Source: Paenibacillus alvei DSM 29 (GTDB lineage Bacteria; Bacillota; Bacilli; Paenibacillales; Paenibacillaceae). From it: DNA of 64,000 nt. The notes beneath the pieces are model-generated. The model searched no databases. It saw only the letters and a program-made list of their open reading frames with translations, and was not told where the DNA came from. A program made the translations under genes and the position numbers. Location: the NCBI RefSeq assembly GCF_000293805.1, contig NZ_AMBZ01000002.1:147001-211000 (forward strand). The letters run 5' to 3'. Positions 45,934 through 56,700 of this stretch are shown here, one piece after another (within the stretch, counting starts at the first letter, position 1; each line of letters opens with the position of its first letter).

Positions 45934-48067
45934 TTCGCTGTATCCTCTTAGCTTCCGACAATAAATAGCCTTTCCTAGCCGCTATTCGATTCATGTCCCG
46001 GATTTGGCGCACCGCAGACCGCTGCGATCGGTTCCATTGTGGGGAGCCGAACACAACCGTTCCTGAAGGATCATCCTTCGAGCGCCCTGCTCTTCCCGCC
46101 ATCTGTACAAGCGAAGCTGCATCAAACAGACGATCATCCGCATCGAGGATAAATACATCGCTCATCGGTACCGTTACTCCCCGCTCCAAAATCGTTGTTG
46201 TAACAAGCAACCGTATTCTCCGATCCCGAAATTGAAGCACCTTATCTCCGCGATTCTCATCTGCTGCTGATGTACCTTCTATCAGGACACCCTGGATATG
46301 TTGACGCAGCAAGCGAACCATCGGTTCAACTTGACGAATACGTGCAAGGAATACGAACAACTGTGCACCTCGAGTTACCGAATGGCTCATGCGTGCAAGC
46401 AGTATAGCGGGAAGTTTGTTCACAGATAGACACTGCGCGACTGTGGACATTGTAATATGAGCAGGAATCGGCAATGGATGCTGGTGATAACGTACAGGTA
46501 CCCTCGCATGAGATAATCTGCCGCTTCGAACGTTCTTCTGCATCTTTTCTGGTGGTGTCGCTGATAAAAACACAAACACACCTCCAGGGCGACAAGCACG
46601 TTCTGCGGTACGTTGGAGCACGGGATCATTATGATAGGGGAACGCATCAAGCTCATCAATAATTACCAAATCAAATGCCTCCTCAAATCGAAGCAGCTGA
46701 TGGGTCGTCGCCAGCGTAATATCTCCTTCTCTCCAGCGTTCCGGACTGCCGCCGTATAAGGTTACAACCTTATTTCGCGGGAACGCCTTCTCTATCCGTG
46801 GTTTTAATTCCAGCACAACATCGCGTCTCGGAGTAGCGATCAATACCCGTCCATGCTGCAACAGCGTATCTTCAACAAGCGGAAAAATCATCTCTGTCTT
46901 TCCAGCTCCGGTAACGGCCCACAACAAAAAGACTCCCTTACTTACACTTCTTAACGCCCCCTGCTTTCGAATTACCCTACCATTCCGACTTCGCACTCCC
47001 AGCTTCAAATCTCGATTCTCCCTTCGAACTCCATCGATATAATCCAATGCTTGTCTGCTTGCCTCCAGCTGTGCGGGAGAAAGCCCCCACTTCTCCAGTT
47101 GTTCCTCTCGCAGGGATCTGAAAGCTACCTCTCCACCGTCACCACGATGAATCTTACCTGCTATCAAAAGAGAACAAGAGCGACAGCGACCCAAATTCAA
47201 GCATTGTGTACACGTCCAGCATTGAACGGAATGACAAGTTGAGCAAGAAGAACCACTCAAACCCTCCGAACTCCCACAGCGACCGCATTGAACTGTGATC
47301 GAAGCTTTACGCATAAACCTCATTACTCGCTTCAATGGAGATATTTGTTCGCTGCTTGACAGTCTAACTCCGTCCTCATGACTCGCATAAGACATTCCTG
47401 CCCGCAGCTCCAGCCAACCTTGCAGCCACCCCCATTGGAGGAGGGAATATCTCTCTTCAATCCATTGCTCTGCACCCCGATCTCGCAGCAAATGAACCAA
47501 TTCTTCATCCAAAAGCAGGCGTCCACGAATCAAACAAGCCAATCGATAGGCATCTGTATCCAGTGCAGCAGCATATGCCTCAAACTGCGGATTGTTATAC
47601 TGATGCAATGGGCTCGGCAGCTTCAACGTATTCGCCTGATCCTGCCCCGCTGTATAGGACACGGAATGCTCTGCGACCCGATACGCAGACATTTGCTTCT
47701 CCATTACCAGCTTGTTGGATGTAGGCTCTGAATATGGCGATTCGATAATGGCAACAGCCAAGTGCTCCTCCACCAGCATCCGCTTCATCTCTTCCTCAAG
47801 CTCCTCCACACATGGAGAGAGAATTTCAGCAAAATAGCGAATCCAGCCACGTTCCCCCCAGCGATCCATTGCTTCTCCTGCCATAAACTGCTCCAACGCA
47901 GAAATGCCAATCTGTATCGGCAGCTGTTGCTGCAAGACAACCAGCTTCGATCCGCGGGATTGACTATTGTCCCCTGTCAGCCAATAGCTTACATCGACAC
48001 GCCAATCCATGGTAATGCCCGAGTGCCATCCGTACTCCGTTCGCACGGCATAAATTCTTACTTGCAT
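45926..48067 (-). CDS. comFA: ATP-dependent DNA uptake helicase ComFA
   Basis: 713 aa superfamily 2 helicase required for pulling single-stranded DNA into the cell. A long divergent N-terminal region (1-250) is followed by a cysteine-rich zinc site (CGRCGSSEG, CSTC, CWTC, CRSC, about 265-305), Walker A TGAGKTEM (about 395), Walker B IDELDAFPY and the helicase C-domain motif QMAGRAGRS. The N-terminal extension is longer than in B. subtilis ComFA (463 aa). It is the first gene of comFA-comFC. ATG 48067 after GGAGAGGGA. Confidence 0.93.
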   Translation of the reverse strand: MQVRIYAVRTEYGWHSGITMDWRVDVSYWLTGDNSQSRGSKLVVLQQQLPIQIGISALEQFMAGEAMDRWGERGWIRYFAEILSPCVEELEEEMKRMLVEEHLAVAIIESPYSEPTSNKLVMEKQMSAYRVAEHSVSYTAGQDQANTLKLPSPLHQYNNPQFEAYAAALDTDAYRLACLIRGRLLLDEELVHLLRDRGAEQWIEERYSLLQWGWLQGWLELRAGMSYASHEDGVRLSSSEQISPLKRVMRFMRKASITVQCGRCGSSEGLSGSSCSTCHSVQCWTCTQCLNLGRCRSCSLLIAGKIHRGDGGEVAFRSLREEQLEKWGLSPAQLEASRQALDYIDGVRRENRDLKLGVRSRNGRVIRKQGALRSVSKGVFLLWAVTGAGKTEMIFPLVEDTLLQHGRVLIATPRRDVVLELKPRIEKAFPRNKVVTLYGGSPERWREGDITLATTHQLLRFEEAFDLVIIDELDAFPYHNDPVLQRTAERACRPGGVFVFLSATPPEKMQKNVRSGRLSHARVPVRYHQHPLPIPAHITMSTVAQCLSVNKLPAILLARMSHSVTRGAQLFVFLARIRQVEPMVRLLRQHIQGVLIEGTSAADENRGDKVLQFRDRRIRLLVTTTILERGVTVPMSDVFILDADDRLFDAASLVQMAGRAGRSKDDPSGTVVFGSPQWNRSQRSAVRQIRDMNRIAARKGYLLSEAKRIQRIG

Positions 48068-48149
48068 GAATATTCCCTCTCCTTCGCCATACGGCTCACC
48101 GGAGCATGCTTGCTACTTGATGTCTGGATGCGCATCTGCCAAATACGCA

Positions 48150-48191
48150 AAAAAGCACACCCCACCCGTTGTATCAGGTGGCATGTGCTTC
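48150..48191 (-). terminator. Terminator after the 48.3-kb membrane protein gene
   Basis: AAGCACA..CCACC pairs with GGTGG..TGTGCTT and is followed by TTTTTTG on the minus strand. It separates that gene from comFA. The remaining 48192-48331 sequence shows nothing clear. Confidence 0.85.
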
Positions 48192-48331
48192 ATGCCCAGC
48201 GCCTTATCGTATTTGTATAAAATTGTATACGAATCGACGGGTTCTGACAACCCTAAACTTCAATAAACATCGAGAAAGTAACCGATCAGCATATCAAAAC
48301 CTGACAGTCCCGTCCTCTCGCACAACACCGC

Positions 48332-48769
48332 TTACAATGCACTGCGAGCCTTGAAGGGAACCTTGCGCCAATCTTCTTGGCGCCGGGGCTCAATAACGAC
48401 CAACACTTCTTCCTCTGATTGACGTTGCTTCAATTCGTTCAGCGTCATATCTAACTCATCCCGCTGGATTGCAAGCAGGCTCCAGCTCACTTCGTCCCTT
48501 TCCGTTACACGCGAAGCAATTGGGAACGTATCGTCAGTGGAACCGCTATCCACGAACGTGAAATGCAGCTTCCGTCCCTTCAGCCAAGCAAACCAACTAT
48601 ACGCACGAATCACCCATTCGATATGGCGTTCATCATTTTCCGTCACAAGCACGACATGCATCCAAGGCGCTGGTCTAACACGTACGAGCTGCTGCCATTG
48701 ATGAGCAAGATGAACAGCCGCTATCGCGAGTCCGAAGCATCCCACAATCCAACATAGCATTGCGATCAT
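48332..48769 (-). CDS. Small membrane protein with glycosyltransferase-like motif
   Basis: 145 aa. One N-terminal transmembrane helix (LCWIVGCFGLAIAAVHLA) is followed by a Rossmann-like segment reading VVLVTENDERHIEWVIRA and FVDSGSTDDTFPIASRV, the nucleotide-binding half of a GT-A family 2 glycosyltransferase. The acceptor half and a DXD motif are missing, so it is unlikely to be an active transferase. ATG 48769 with a very good AAGGAGGTGG site, so it is expressed. It lies between degU and comFA, where B. subtilis has a DegV-family gene. Function unknown. Confidence 0.75.
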   Translation of the reverse strand: MIAMLCWIVGCFGLAIAAVHLAHQWQQLVRVRPAPWMHVVLVTENDERHIEWVIRAYSWFAWLKGRKLHFTFVDSGSTDDTFPIASRVTERDEVSWSLLAIQRDELDMTLNELKQRQSEEEVLVVIEPRRQEDWRKVPFKARSAL

Positions 48770-48865
48770 GCGGCCACCTCCTTACTACCAAGTGTATGCC
48801 GCAATAGATGCCGGGGTGACGGACAGGCGCCATCTGAATAATGGTTCAGATATAGAAATAGATAG

Positions 48866-49585
48866 TTATAAAGTTACCCAGCCGTTCTTAATGGAATTGA
48901 TAACCGCTTGTGTCCGATCATCTACTTCCATCTTTTGCAGGATGCTACTGACATGGTTCTTAACTGTCTTCTCACTGATGAACAGGAATTCACCAATCAT
49001 CTTATTGCTCTTGCCTTCGGCCATTAAGCGAAGCACTTCGGCTTCACGTCTTGTCAATGGATTATCTTCAGCGGCAATAAACTTCACGCCTGCATCTCTC
49101 GATTGGCTGCTCACGATACCGTTGCCATCAAGCAGCGTCATCCGACGAAGCTGCTGAATAAGCTTGCCCGTTACCTTCGGATGGATGTAAGCATACCCTG
49201 TTACAACCGAGCGAATTGCATTAATTAAAGACTCCGCCTCCATGTCTTTCAACAAATAACCGGAAGCTCCTTTGCGCAGCGTTTCGAATACATAGCTTTC
49301 ATCGTCGTGTATTGAAAGGATGATCACCTTTACATCCGGAAAAATATCCCGCAATCGTTCTGTTGCAATAACACCATTTTCGATTGGCATATTGATATCC
49401 ATCAGAACAACGTCCGGCACTTCTTTATTGCAAAATTCCAATACCTGAATGCCATCGCCACACTCGCCAATAACCTCCAGATCGTCCTCCATGTTCAATA
49501 TACGCTTCAAGCCCTCACGAAAAAGCTGGTGATCGTCAGCAAGGAGTACTTTTATAGCTTCTGTGTCCTTCTTACGATTCTCCAT
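48866..49585 (-). CDS. degU: Two-component response regulator DegU
   Basis: 239 aa NarL/FixJ-type regulator. Receiver domain with LLADDHQLFREGL, the phospho-acceptor in LMDINMP (D63) and the switch Lys in GYLLKDMEAE; LuxR-type HTH at about 170-230 (LTRREAEVLRLMAEGKSNKMIGEFLFISEKTVKNHVSSIL). In B. subtilis DegU controls exoenzymes, competence and motility, which fits neighbouring com and flagellar genes. Directly follows degS by 8 bp. Confidence 0.97.
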   Translation of the reverse strand: MENRKKDTEAIKVLLADDHQLFREGLKRILNMEDDLEVIGECGDGIQVLEFCNKEVPDVVLMDINMPIENGVIATERLRDIFPDVKVIILSIHDDESYVFETLRKGASGYLLKDMEAESLINAIRSVVTGYAYIHPKVTGKLIQQLRRMTLLDGNGIVSSQSRDAGVKFIAAEDNPLTRREAEVLRLMAEGKSNKMIGEFLFISEKTVKNHVSSILQKMEVDDRTQAVINSIKNGWVTL

Positions 49586-49593
49586 AAGGTTGC

Positions 49594-50754
49594 TTACTCC
49601 TCTCTCTTATCCACATTCGTCGGAATTTTTATCATGATGCGAGTTCCACGGTTCTCCGCCGAATGAATTTCCATACGGCCCTCAAGCAGCTCTACCCGTT
49701 CCTGCATACCCAGCAGGCCAAAATGAGCATGTTCTTTCGACTTCTCCTCCAGAGACTCTACCTTGAAACCAAAACCATTGTCGCGCACGACCAGGCGCAC
49801 TTCTTCTTCGTCATACGTCAATTCACAGGTAACGAAGGAAGGATGCGCATGCTTCGCCGCATTAGTGAAGGCTTCTTGCACCAATCGGTAAATCGCAGCT
49901 TCCATCGCAGAGCGCAGCCGACGTTCCTGACCTCTAACCTCGAATGCAGTCTTAATTCGATGCTTGTCTTCGTAATCATGTATAAATTTTCGCAGTGTCG
50001 GTACAAGCCCTAAATCATCCAACGCCATTGGACGCAAATTAAAGATCACCTTGCGGATCTCTTCCAAGCCGAAACGAACTTGCGATTTTAAATCTACTAT
50101 TTCGTTCTGCACCATTTCAAATTCCTGCTTATTTAGCATTCTTTCTACAATTTCCGTCCTAAGCACTAGATTGGCAAGGGGTTGTGCAGGGCCGTCATGG
50201 ATTTCACGTGCAATCCGCTTCCGCTCTTCTTCCTGCGCCAAAATGATCTTCAAACCAAGCAGTTGCCGGGTTTTGGCTGATTCCAATATCCGTGTTACCT
50301 GACTCAGATCACCAGATAAATATTCAAGTGCGACACTCATCTGAGAACCAATTGTCTCCGCACGCTCAATCGAGCCCTCAATCGCACGCAGCCGCTTCTG
50401 AATATCGTCTCGCCGGGTTTTTAAGTACCCTTCCTTTTCCCGATACATCATTAGCTCAAGCTGAAGCTGTGTGGCCTTTTCATAGGCCTGCTTGATATCT
50501 TCCTCTGTGTACCGGACAAAATCGCGACTTACATCCGTCAAACGCAAACGAGCCAGACGATAGTTCCGCTCCAGCTCGTCCACCTTATCACAAATCTCTG
50601 CGGTCTGATCCATAACCATCTGCAGCTCTGTGCTCATTGAAATCGCTTCGTTACGAGACGAATCTAATATTTCATAGATTTGATATTTGCTTTCTTCCAT
50701 CACTTTGATGGCGTTCTTAATAACGCGATCAATGACATCGACTTGATTATCCAC
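49594..50754 (-). CDS. degS: Cytoplasmic sensor histidine kinase DegS
   Basis: 386 aa kinase without membrane segments. An N-terminal DegS sensor coiled coil (about 20-170) precedes HisKA_3 with the phospho-acceptor His in RIAREIHDGPAQPLANLVLR and an HATPase domain (NAAKHA, DNGFGF, GLLGMQER). I prefer the GTG at 50754: it gives the length of B. subtilis DegS (385 aa), follows GAGGAG, and lies clear of the upstream terminator hairpin, whereas the ATG at 50799 lies inside that hairpin. Confidence 0.95.
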   Translation of the reverse strand: MDNQVDVIDRVIKNAIKVMEESKYQIYEILDSSRNEAISMSTELQMVMDQTAEICDKVDELERNYRLARLRLTDVSRDFVRYTEEDIKQAYEKATQLQLELMMYREKEGYLKTRRDDIQKRLRAIEGSIERAETIGSQMSVALEYLSGDLSQVTRILESAKTRQLLGLKIILAQEEERKRIAREIHDGPAQPLANLVLRTEIVERMLNKQEFEMVQNEIVDLKSQVRFGLEEIRKVIFNLRPMALDDLGLVPTLRKFIHDYEDKHRIKTAFEVRGQERRLRSAMEAAIYRLVQEAFTNAAKHAHPSFVTCELTYDEEEVRLVVRDNGFGFKVESLEEKSKEHAHFGLLGMQERVELLEGRMEIHSAENRGTRIMIKIPTNVDKREE

Positions 50755-50776
50755 TAACGTTCGGTCTCCTCGTTCA

Positions 50777-50805
50777 TAAAAGGATGAATGGAATTTCATC
50801 CTTTA
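50777..50805 (-). terminator. Terminator upstream of degS
   Basis: AAAGGATGAA and TTCATCCTTTT pair around a short loop between the glycosidase gene and degS. The T-run is short (part of the stem), so read-through into degS is possible. Confidence 0.65.
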
Positions 50806-50815
50806 TGATACCACA

Positions 50816-53542
50816 TCAATGGATGGTAATGGACTTCGTATTTTGATCCCATTTTACAGTTAGGCCTAATTGTTCCGACACGAATCTAAGCGGGACTAAA
50901 GTCCGACCTTGACGAATGATTGGTGCGACATCAGAAGTAAGACGAGAGCCGTTGCGCACAAATCCCTTCTGATTTACGATCATTTCAAGGAAACGCTCGC
51001 CGCGCATAATCGTGACGGATTGTGCAGATCCATTCCAGAGCGCTTCGCCCCCAAATGCATCAAGCACAACACGCACTGGCACATAAGTTGATCCATTCAG
51101 CACGATTGGTGCAACGTCCATCTTCTTCACATCGCCATTCACCTTGGAAGACTTGCTGTTCACTGTCAAATTCATGGTAGCGGATGGGAAAATATCAGAA
51201 GAACCAGCTGGCAGCTGTGCAGTTAAGTTATCAAATGCAACCGCTCCTTCAGTTGCACGTTCATCCTGATCTTCCTTGAAGTTAACCAAATATAACCGTT
51301 TCAGCTTAGCTGGATAGGATATACCTAGTGATGATAAATCGACTTCTACCTTCTTCCACCCATCCCAATTAATAGATTCTGCAACATTCACATAGTGCGC
51401 TTTCTTGTTGGCATCATGGATCTCTAGTCTCAAGTTGTTAAAGCTCTTGTCTCCATAGACATCGAACTTCAAGCCACTAGTGCCGCTAGGAAGATCTATG
51501 CCTGTAGAACCATTTAGCTCCGCATAGGCAAACTTATCCACATTGCCGCCTGCCTTCATATCATAAGACAACTTAATCACCTTATCATTGGATCCACGGC
51601 CGCCAAATCCGCCTTCTATGCTCGCTTGTCCCTTCGTACTACCCTTAGGCAATCCAGAGAAAGACACACTCGTACTTGATTGATTGAAATTATCGATCTG
51701 CTTTTCTGCACCAAGTGTCACTGGAATCATCGTCTTTAAGCCATCGTAGCTGGCAATGGCATAGCCAATCTTCGTTCCTGCCGGAACGGAGTCAACTCGA
51801 AGCACTCCATCCACAACTTTTCCATTGAAACCGCGAAGCTCCCATTTGATAGCAGATGCAGGCACTGTAGCCTTATTGCCATCAAGCAATGTAGCCTTAA
51901 TCGGAACTGGAACGCTGGCTCCTGCAGTAAGTGGAGCGGAGGACGTAGCAATTTGCAGACTCGATAGATCCTTCGCGCCGATGACCGTAATCTCTGCCTT
52001 TGTCTTAGCTCCTCCTGTTGTAGCTACGATCGTTGCCTTGCCTGACGACTGTGCGACAAATGCATCCTTATCCCACTTCATCTTTCCATCAGCAGAGCTC
52101 CATTTTACATCCAGATTAGAAGCATCTACAGGATTATAGTACTCGTCATATGCCTTCATGCTATATGTTGCTCGCTGACCGATAAACAGCGTTTTTTCGC
52201 CACTCAGGGTCATACCTTTTACTTTGCCAGTTGGGGCTGTCGTGAACACACCAAGACCATTCACAACAGAGCGGACATTGTTGCCGCCCTCTTTCGTTTC
52301 ATGCGTAAGCTTCGTATCAAACTCGCCTAATGGCCGATTCGTCATCGTCGTGGAACCGCCACCGTCCAAATTCACCGCTTTCCAGACGCCAGCCTGCACT
52401 AATGCTTGCTGAAATTCCTTCAACGTAAAGCCAGAGCTTACACTGTTCGATTCAGCTGTAACAATGTAAGCATATCGCCCATCCTTGGAATAGCCGACCG
52501 CTGTACGGGCCGTCACACCGCTGCCGCTAATGCCGCTCGTATCACGCGTGAAGCTAGATGCCTTGCCGTTCTCTACAAGCAGTGTATGACCGCTAATCAT
52601 CATTTGGAAGGAGGAAGGGTCTACCGCTTGTCCCGATGTCTGTGACGTCAAACGATAATCAATCTTAACCGCTGTACCAACTTCCATCGTACGACGCATG
52701 AAATCAGCTGCCTGCCCATGGCCTCGCAAAATAACGCCATCTTCCGGAACCTCAATTGGAAGAGCGCCCATATCAGAGATTTGCTCTACAACTCCATTGC
52801 GCACAAGCACCTCGGTCGGGGTCGTCGTTGTATCATTTGGACGCTTCATCCCTGACCAAGCATTGGTGTAAATGTACATGGCATTCATGTGGCTGTGCTG
52901 CTTTCCAGGCTCTTTATCATATTTCATCTTGTTGATGCCAGACAAAGGGAAGGTTTGGCCATCGTTCAGTGCCACACTGCCTGTAAAGCGGTACTGATCA
53001 ATGGTTGGAGTTCCACTCTTCGTCACCGCAAAAGCATACATGCCCGTCAGCTCCGCTGGACTTGTAATCATGACTCCTTCAGAAATAGAACCTCCCATCG
53101 GTACTTGATCGGATCCCATCATCCAATAATCTCCGTTTACACCCGCAACAGCGCCCGTTTCCTTCGTCATTTTCGTGACGGGGTTACCAGTAGCTGTCTT
53201 GCCGTTCTTTCCAGTCATCACATCCAGCTTAATATAAGGATTGCGCAAGTCTGCTTCTATCATATTTATCCGTGTCTTATATGTCTTCGAGCCTCGCTGT
53301 AAGGTATATTGATAGGTAACCAATCTAGCGCCTGAGGTAAGAACCTCTTCACTGATTTTTTGCAAAGAATTAACTGGTGCAACATCCCCGCTAGAAGACT
53401 CAATCGGTGCATCCGCATAGACATAGCTTCCCCAACCGAGTGCAGGCTGTATGAACAGTGCGCCGGACAGTACGACTGCAGCAGCCTTAGTCCCGAATCG
53501 TCTGGTGTGCTTGTGACGAACGGAGTAATTTGATTTCCCCAT
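50816..53542 (-). CDS. Secreted phosphodiester glycosidase (NAGPA-like) with stalk domain
   Basis: 908 aa exported protein. After a signal peptide (to about residue 45) comes a phosphodiester glycosidase domain (about 75-420: IEADLRNPYIKLDVMTG, VAGVNGDYW, FTLKEFQQAL, NLDGGGSTTM), Ig-like segments (about 430-600), a carbohydrate-binding-like beta domain (about 605-775) and two copper-amine-oxidase N-terminal-type repeats at the end (YVPVRVVLDAFGG, LVPLRFVSEQLG). The family cleaves sugar-phosphodiester bonds; teichoic-acid or polysaccharide targets are an inference. Of two ATGs, 53542 has GGGAGAG six bases upstream. Confidence 0.9.
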   Translation of the reverse strand: MGKSNYSVRHKHTRRFGTKAAAVVLSGALFIQPALGWGSYVYADAPIESSSGDVAPVNSLQKISEEVLTSGARLVTYQYTLQRGSKTYKTRINMIEADLRNPYIKLDVMTGKNGKTATGNPVTKMTKETGAVAGVNGDYWMMGSDQVPMGGSISEGVMITSPAELTGMYAFAVTKSGTPTIDQYRFTGSVALNDGQTFPLSGINKMKYDKEPGKQHSHMNAMYIYTNAWSGMKRPNDTTTTPTEVLVRNGVVEQISDMGALPIEVPEDGVILRGHGQAADFMRRTMEVGTAVKIDYRLTSQTSGQAVDPSSFQMMISGHTLLVENGKASSFTRDTSGISGSGVTARTAVGYSKDGRYAYIVTAESNSVSSGFTLKEFQQALVQAGVWKAVNLDGGGSTTMTNRPLGEFDTKLTHETKEGGNNVRSVVNGLGVFTTAPTGKVKGMTLSGEKTLFIGQRATYSMKAYDEYYNPVDASNLDVKWSSADGKMKWDKDAFVAQSSGKATIVATTGGAKTKAEITVIGAKDLSSLQIATSSAPLTAGASVPVPIKATLLDGNKATVPASAIKWELRGFNGKVVDGVLRVDSVPAGTKIGYAIASYDGLKTMIPVTLGAEKQIDNFNQSSTSVSFSGLPKGSTKGQASIEGGFGGRGSNDKVIKLSYDMKAGGNVDKFAYAELNGSTGIDLPSGTSGLKFDVYGDKSFNNLRLEIHDANKKAHYVNVAESINWDGWKKVEVDLSSLGISYPAKLKRLYLVNFKEDQDERATEGAVAFDNLTAQLPAGSSDIFPSATMNLTVNSKSSKVNGDVKKMDVAPIVLNGSTYVPVRVVLDAFGGEALWNGSAQSVTIMRGERFLEMIVNQKGFVRNGSRLTSDVAPIIRQGRTLVPLRFVSEQLGLTVKWDQNTKSITIH

Positions 53543-53603
53543 GTTTTTCTCTCCCATTTCAACCTGTTATGTATGATTATCGATATGTTCGTACCAAAAC
53601 TCT

Positions 53604-53631
53604 ACTATATATAGACTACCAAAAACGACAA
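53604..53631 (-). promoter_or_regulatory. Candidate promoter of the glycosidase gene
   Basis: On the minus strand TTGTCG (53631-53626), 16 bases, TATAGT (53609-53604), about 60 bases before the start codon. The -35 is a weak match. Confidence 0.4.
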
Positions 53632-53704
53632 AAATTGCGATTTTGTTACGTATTTGGTCAATTTCCCGGGTCATAGTTTTACAAATTATAGATATAATTG
53701 AAGC

Positions 53705-53755
53705 AAAAAAAGCCCTGTCTTCGGCCTCTTCGCCGCTCAAAGACAGAGCTTTCTT
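53705..53755 (-). terminator. Terminator of the SLH-protein gene
   Basis: AAAGCTCTGTCTTTGAGCGG-type stem (AAGC.CTGTCTT / AAGACAG.GCTT) with a long loop, followed on the minus strand by TTTTTTTGC. Confidence 0.85.
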
Positions 53756-53764
53756 GCAATTCTA

Positions 53765-56700
53765 TTAATAATCCAATGTTATATATCCTACCTTCTTCAG
53801 CAGTCGGTTCAAGAGAATAGCTGCCTGCGCGCGGGTTGCTGATCCTTTTGGATCAAAACGATTGGCGCTGACCCCTTGAATCAATCCATCCTGAACGGCC
53901 TGTGCTACGATTGTTGCACCAGCACGAGTAAAATCCTTGTAGTCCTTGTATGGCTTCAGCACATCTGTATGTGCTGCAGACATGCGATATCCTGAAGCCT
54001 GTGCTGCACGCACCATCATAAGCGTAATTTGTTCACGCGTTATAAATTGCTTCGGCTTAAATGTCCCATCCGGGAATCCCGAAATGATACCTGCACGGAT
54101 CGCCGCGCCAATATAAGCTCCGGTAATATCTCCTTGATTCACATCTCGGAAGCGCTTGGCGGCTTCATTGTCTGGAGTAAGTCCTAATGCACGAGCAATC
54201 GAAACGGCAAACTCCTCACGAGTAATTGGCTTATTCGGCTCGAACTTTGTTGTGCTGCGACTGTTCATAATCATTTTCGATACGAGGGCCATCACATCAG
54301 ATTGCGCCCAATGTCCTTGTACATCGGCGTACGATTGTTTGCCCATCGTAAATAGGATAATTTTGGAGCCCGACATATTCGTAGTCGCTACAGTGTCTAA
54401 TCCTGCACGAGACAGCTTCGTTGGCAAATAGCCGAATTTGGAGTAACTCTTGATCCATTCGACCAATGCAGCACGACTTGCGGTTACAGACTGCGCTGTC
54501 TTCATTTTTACAGCCGAATCGATATCCAGTACAGTCCCTGACCCGTTGCCAATCAAATTGAACAGACTGAATTGATAAGCTTTCACCATCGCTGTCGCTT
54601 GGGAGCTTGAAAGCTCATTTGTAATGGTCACAGTCTCATTTACGGGCTCAATCTCAAAAAGAAGCGAAGAGTTCGTAATAGATCCTTGTGTACGCTGAAT
54701 GATCTTGCTCATCGTATCTCGATTGAGTGATATCCCGTAGACAACATCTTTATACTTAACCGTGAACCAAATGACATCCGTTCGTGAATATGCCTTTTCA
54801 AAAGCTGCTAACGGCACAACAACCCGTGCGCCTGCTTCAGAGGACGGCACCTCGAATCTCAGCTGTTTATCTGAATCCATGGATTGTCCAGCAAATTCGA
54901 ACGCTGTCTTCACTTTATTCGTATCAAGTGTGTAACGATTAACCGTTATTCCACTGTTTGTCCGGTCGGAAGTGATTTGAGCCGTGTTCGCCAATAGTAC
55001 GTAGGCGTAGTCGCCGAAGGAGCTATCTTTATCACTTTTCACAAAATAGCTGTCCAACGATCCTGTTGTTCCACCTGTGCTAGTTCCCGTGCCGTTCACT
55101 TTCATGTTCGAGAATGTCTTGATCTCAATTCCCGATTCCGACTTCAGTGCTTTTGAACCTGTATTGTAGGTCACACTTAAATTACTTCCATCAGTTGGTG
55201 GGTACATCAGCTCAATTGTCACTTGTGTTCCACTGGCAGATACCTGTTTAATACTCATTGCCTGATTGCCGGAAGTAACCAGGAACTGTGGATAGTAAGT
55301 CGACGACATCGATTCCAGCCGCTTGTTGAACGTCAAGATGATCGATGGTGACTTCCATGTTAATGATTGAACAATCGGTGCTTCACTGTCTGTAGAATTG
55401 GAAACAGAAACAAGGTTCAGGTTGGATGCATAGTTATAATTCCAATCGCGAAGCGGCGGATTCCCTCGAACATAAGACACGGTTACAGTGTCTGTCTTGA
55501 GCACCGCTGACTGCAATGTCAGTTCAACCCGATTATCCTTAATCTCAACCTTTGTAACATAACGAGGCTTCTCATTCACGAGCACCGAGAAATGACTCTT
55601 CATCGGAATATTGTTCTTATCCATCGGTTTGTTGTACTTCAAAATCATTTTTGTTCCCAGCGCTGTTGCTTCTTTTAACTCTGGCGGTTTGTTGTCATAA
55701 CTATTCCGAACGAAAAATTCATCGATCGTTCCTACTTTGCTGCCACGGGTATCCTCTAGTGGATAATTGCCTGGCGTGTAACTGACCTTGACAACATCTC
55801 CGTTCGATACCGAACGATTTAATGACAAGGTAACTGTAGACGAGCCGCTGTTATGTGATAGTTTATCAATTCCTACAGAGGAATCATTGTATGTGACCGT
55901 AAATTGACCGTCTGCATAGGAAGAGACACTTTTCAAAGAATCTGTAAAATATAGATATAACGTAGAACCTGAAATATACCCATCACGCAGCTTTGTTAAT
56001 GTCGTGTCTACCTTGTTCTCTACTGCACGCGTGCTGAAGCTGGAAGCTGCATTGCCTACTGTATCGCGTACCATGCGGAAACGTGCTGCATAGCTAATCT
56101 TAACGTCCTGACCAACTGCAACACCGCTTTCTAGCGATACATAGACAAAGTTGCTAGAGGTATAAGCACTGCTGACACGCCGCCCTTCATTATTCACCGT
56201 TACCGTGAACTCGTTGGCAGGCGGATTCACATTGCTGTCGAGCGTCTTATTATAACGAATTTGGATTAGCGAGTTGTTGTACATCGTCACATCTTCAACT
56301 GTTGGCGGATTACGGTCGGTAATCGCCGTAGAAAAGGCCCATTCCGATAAACCTGCAAACTCATTGCCGGCCTCATCCTTGACCGCTCCCCTTGCAATGC
56401 TGACTGCATACACGGTATTTTCCTGCAAATTAGAGGCCGGGTAGATCCACAACTCCTTCGAATTGCGTACGTTTACGCTGGCCGATTCTGAGTAGGAACT
56501 TGATTTACGTCGTAATTCGACACCTTTTCCGGTGTACACGATTGGTTTACTAAAGGTCACGATCAACGTCTTGTTCGATGGCACAGACACACTGCCTGAT
56601 GATGGATCGAAGCTGACAATCGTAGGTGCCGTTGTATCCGTTGATTGCGTACGGAACGACCATTCTGCAGCCTCCATCAGATTTCCAGCCGCATCCCGGA

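Noticed and set aside
48832..48851. Hairpin ATCTGA/TCAGAT after degU as a terminator
   Set aside because: Only six pairs and no T-run on the minus strand.
50799..50799. ATG at 50799 as the degS start
   Set aside because: It lies within the upstream terminator hairpin; the GTG at 50754 gives the family length and a better ribosome site.
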